Shown: piece after piece, positions 61,878 to 64,000 of the stretch
Layout: the number at the start of each line of letters is the position of its first letter
How positions within the stretch are numbered: the first letter of the stretch is position 1
DNA from: Bradyrhizobium lablabi
GTDB taxonomy: Bacteria > Pseudomonadota > Alphaproteobacteria > Rhizobiales > Xanthobacteraceae
NCBI RefSeq assembly: GCF_018131005.1
Contig: NZ_JAFCJK010000005.1
Location: 124,001 to 188,000, forward strand
Direction: 5' to 3'
Length of the DNA: 64,000 nt
Position numbers and translations under genes: made by a program
Notes under the pieces: generated by a model
Told to the model about the DNA's origin: nothing
Database searches by the model: none
The model's input: the letters and a program-made list of their open reading frames with translations, nothing else

Positions 61878-62963
61878 ATGAGCGCCCTGCAGCGGGTCAT
61901 AATTCGCGTCGACGCCTCGGTGATCATGGGAATGGGGCATCTGGCGCGCTGCATCAGCCTCGCCAATGCGCTGGCGGAAGAGGGAACGCGCTCCGTCTTC
62001 CTGATCCGCAGTCATGCTCAGCGATTGGCTGCGTTGATCGAGGCCAACGGGCATGCCGTCAATTTATTGCCCGATCCCGCAAGTCCCGCCGCGGTCACAC
62101 CCTGGTTGCCGACAACATGGCAACACGACGCCGACCAGACGCTTGAGGCCATCGGCGAGATTGGTTCGGCCGAATGGCTGATCGTCGATCATTACGGCCT
62201 CGATGCTCGCTGGGAGAGCATACAGCGGACGCGGATTCCGCGCATTCTCGCGATCGACGACATTGCCGACCGTCCGCACGACTGCGATCTGCTGCTCGAC
62301 CAGAATCTGGTAGCCGAGTTGGACACGCGCTATCAGGGTCTTGTGCCCGCGACCTGCAGGTTTCTGCTTGGCCCGGGCTTTGCGCTGCTTCGCGCTGAAT
62401 TTGCCGAATGCCGCCGGCGACTGGGCGTGCGCCGCGGCGACGTCCGGCGCGTGCTCGTGTGCTTCGGCGGATCCGACCCCTCGAACGAAACCGCCAAGGC
62501 ATTGGTCGCGATCAAGGCATTGCCTGTTGCGTCGGTTTCGGTTGACGTCGTCATTGGCGTGAGCAATCCGCATATCGAGGCGGTTTCCGCGATTTGTCGT
62601 ACCCTGCCGCAGGCGACGTTACACTGCGGTGCCGACAATATGGCCGAGCTGATGCTGCAAGCCGATCTTGCGATCGGTGCGGGAGGCACCATGAATTGGG
62701 AGCGATGCTGTCTCGGATTGCCGACACTCGCGATGGACATCGCCGACAATCAGGTCGCGGCGTTGACGGCGCTCGCCAGAGCCGGCGCACTGGATTATCT
62801 GGGGAGCGCAAACTCCGTCGACAGCGGGCAAATCGCCCGCGCACTGGACGCGTTCACGTTGAATCCCTCACGGATGCGTGCCATGGGCGCGGCGGCGCTG
62901 GCCTTGGTCGACGGCGAGGGTAGCAGCCGGGTCTGCCGCGCATTGGGTTCCGCATTTCCCTAG
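61878..62963 (+). CDS. pseG: UDP-2,4-diacetamido-2,4,6-trideoxy-beta-L-altropyranose hydrolase
   Basis: 361 residues. The N terminus RVDASVIMGMGHLARCISLA carries the GxGHxxRC motif whose His is catalytic in PseG. ILAIDDIADRPHDCDLLLDQ and VLVCFGGSDPSNETAKAL are the other family marks, and LAIGAGGTMNWERCCLGLPT forms the nucleotide side of the GT-B fold. It releases UDP from the bis-acetamido sugar, the fourth step of pseudaminic acid synthesis. It opens the plus-strand pse set with PseH and PseI behind it. pseB, pseC and pseF are not in the window. Confidence 0.93.
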   Translation: MSALQRVIIRVDASVIMGMGHLARCISLANALAEEGTRSVFLIRSHAQRLAALIEANGHAVNLLPDPASPAAVTPWLPTTWQHDADQTLEAIGEIGSAEWLIVDHYGLDARWESIQRTRIPRILAIDDIADRPHDCDLLLDQNLVAELDTRYQGLVPATCRFLLGPGFALLRAEFAECRRRLGVRRGDVRRVLVCFGGSDPSNETAKALVAIKALPVASVSVDVVIGVSNPHIEAVSAICRTLPQATLHCGADNMAELMLQADLAIGAGGTMNWERCCLGLPTLAMDIADNQVAALTALARAGALDYLGSANSVDSGQIARALDAFTLNPSRMRAMGAAALALVDGEGSSRVCRALGSAFP

Positions 62964-63108
62964 CGTGCTGCAAATCGCAGGCGGATGCTGGTTGGACGAA
63001 TTTCTCTCGATTATTCAACAAGAAAAGGCGATCCGGCATGCCCTGCACTTGTTGACTAGTGCGGGTCAGCGGCCTATTTGGAACGACCGGTTGGGCGGGG
63101 TTGGTGCA

Positions 63109-63504
63109 ATGGATCGTTTTCGGATACGACCAGCCAGGAAGGACGACGCTCGACTGCTGTTCGAATGGCGCAACGACGAGTCGACCCGCAATATGTCAAG
63201 GAATAAGGACGTAATTGCCTGGGACGACCACGTGGCTTGGCTCGATCGACGGCTCGGGTTGGCGCAACCGAATCTTTTCATATTCGAACTTGACGAGAAG
63301 CCGGTCGCGACGTTCAGGATTGATGGCGAGGATGTATCTTATGCGGTCGCGCCGGAACATCGCAATCGCGGGATTGCAAGGCTGATGCTCAACGAGGTCA
63401 GAGCCCGGTTCGGTTGCCTCCGTGCGCACGTCTATGCTGACAACGAGCTGTCGATCAGGGTCGCTCGCAGTGCCGGCCTTGACGTCGTCATAATCGATGT
63501 CTGA
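63109..63504 (+). CDS. pseH: GNAT N-acetyltransferase, PseH type
   Basis: 131 residues from ATG at 63109 (MDRFRIRPARKDDARLLFEW). The frame is open back into pseG but the domain starts here. GNAT marks: RNDESTRNMSRNKDVIAWDD, LDEKPVATFRIDGEDVSYAV and the acetyl-CoA loop VAPEHRNRGIARLMLNEVRA. The context between pseG and pseI argues for PseH, which N-acetylates the 4-amino group of the pseudaminic acid precursor. It is a little short compared with typical PseH of 150-180 residues, so the assignment rests partly on context. A 145-bp gap separates it from pseG. Confidence 0.75.
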   Translation: MDRFRIRPARKDDARLLFEWRNDESTRNMSRNKDVIAWDDHVAWLDRRLGLAQPNLFIFELDEKPVATFRIDGEDVSYAVAPEHRNRGIARLMLNEVRARFGCLRAHVYADNELSIRVARSAGLDVVIIDV

Positions 63505-63558
63505 GCCGATGCAAAGGCTAGGCAATGGGGCCATTGCCCTTCGTATCAGGAGCAATTG

Positions 63559-64000
63559 ATGACGGAGACCATCTCTATTGCCGGTTGTTCGATCGGGCAA
63601 TCGCATCGACCGTTCATTATTGCGGAGATGTCCGGCAATCACAATCAGTCGTTGGAACGGGCGTTAGCGATCGTCGACGCGGCAGCTGGGTCCGGTGCAC
63701 ATGCCCTTAAACTGCAAACCTACACCGCCGACACGATGACGCTCAACCTGGGTGAGGGTGAGTTTTTCATTGATGACCCGAACAGCCTGTGGAGGGGTAC
63801 GTCGCTGTATAAGCTCTACCAGGAAGCCTATACGCCCTGGGAATGGCACAAGCCGATCTTCGAGCGCGCCCGAGCGCTTGGCATGATTCCGTTCTCGACG
63901 CCATTCGATGCGACTGCCGTTGATTTCCTCGAAGGGCTCGGCGTGCCCTGCTACAAGATCGCCTCGTTCGAGAACACAGACCTGCCATTGATCCGCAAGG
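63559..64000 (+). CDS. pseI: Pseudaminic acid synthase, N-terminal part
   Basis: The first 147 residues are present and the gene runs past the window end. ATG at 63559 follows CAGGAGCA. The NeuB/PseI TIM-barrel signs are PFIIAEMSGNHNQSLERALA, GAHALKLQTYTADTMTLNLG, FERARALGMIPFSTPFDATA and VPCYKIASFENTDLPLIRK. PseI condenses the 2,4-diacetamido sugar with phosphoenolpyruvate to form pseudaminic acid. The SGNHNQS-type start and pse neighbours favour PseI over NeuB. Confidence 0.92.
   Translation, partial: MTETISIAGCSIGQSHRPFIIAEMSGNHNQSLERALAIVDAAAGSGAHALKLQTYTADTMTLNLGEGEFFIDDPNSLWRGTSLYKLYQEAYTPWEWHKPIFERARALGMIPFSTPFDATAVDFLEGLGVPCYKIASFENTDLPLIRK

Overview
The window looks like a chromosomal segment of an alphaproteobacterium, most likely Bradyrhizobium or a close relative in the Nitrobacteraceae. 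The evidence is the GC-rich coding sequence, the many orphan Bug/TctC-type binding proteins, a small conserved hypothetical (6874-7176) of a type I associate with Bradyrhizobium, and an intergenic dispersed repeat (37318-37760) that I recognise from Bradyrhizobium/Rhodopseudomonas genomes. I see no tRNA, rRNA, CRISPR array, prophage or intact insertion sequence.

Region A (1-9330) holds the 3' end of a molybdenum hydroxylase large subunit, a complete five-gene branched-chain-amino-acid-type (Liv) ABC importer with overlapping genes, a zinc alcohol dehydrogenase, a small hypothetical, an orphan Bug-type binding protein and a Crp/Fnr-type regulator. Region B (9805-16449, all minus) is a catabolic cluster: a Tat-exported amidohydrolase, a Bug binding protein, a cyclase-family hydrolase, a full TRAP transporter and a GntR/FCD regulator. 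Region C (16516-27201) has a ModA-like protein without a signal peptide that overlaps a two-subunit molybdenum hydroxylase, then another Bug protein. Divergent from these are a Tat-type family-1 binding protein, a MmgE/PrpD protein, an unusual short-chain dehydrogenase lacking the catalytic tyrosine, a stand-alone DMSO-reductase-family molybdoenzyme and an enoyl-CoA-hydratase-like protein.

Region D (27262-36353) looks like a 2-hydroxyacid/glyoxylate module: GlcG, a large FAD plus iron-sulfur dehydrogenase, a GntR/FCD regulator, two paralogous serine-glyoxylate-type aminotransferases on either side of an MFS carrier, and a crotonase. A perfect 18-bp palindrome before the dehydrogenase is a good operator candidate. 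Next come a small secreted protein with a perfect FNR/FixK-type box upstream (36437-36450) and about 1 kb of non-coding sequence with the dispersed repeat. Region E (37980-44561) is a tripartite tricarboxylate transporter whose binding protein is separated from its membrane subunits by the methylthioadenosine salvage genes mtnP and mtnA, followed by a convergent class III CoA-transferase.

Region F (44814-47927) encodes a serralysin-like metalloprotease with RTX repeats and four nearly identical 113-residue Trp-rich repeats. Region G (48164-64000) is a surface-polysaccharide locus: flippase, asparagine-synthase-like amidotransferase, glycosyltransferases, methyltransferases, acetyltransferase, epimerase, a candidate polymerase, UDP-glucuronate decarboxylase, a capsule-synthesis-type protein, and the start of a pseudaminic acid set (pseG, pseH, pseI) that runs off the end. 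All identifications come from reading motifs and translations; no database search was run.
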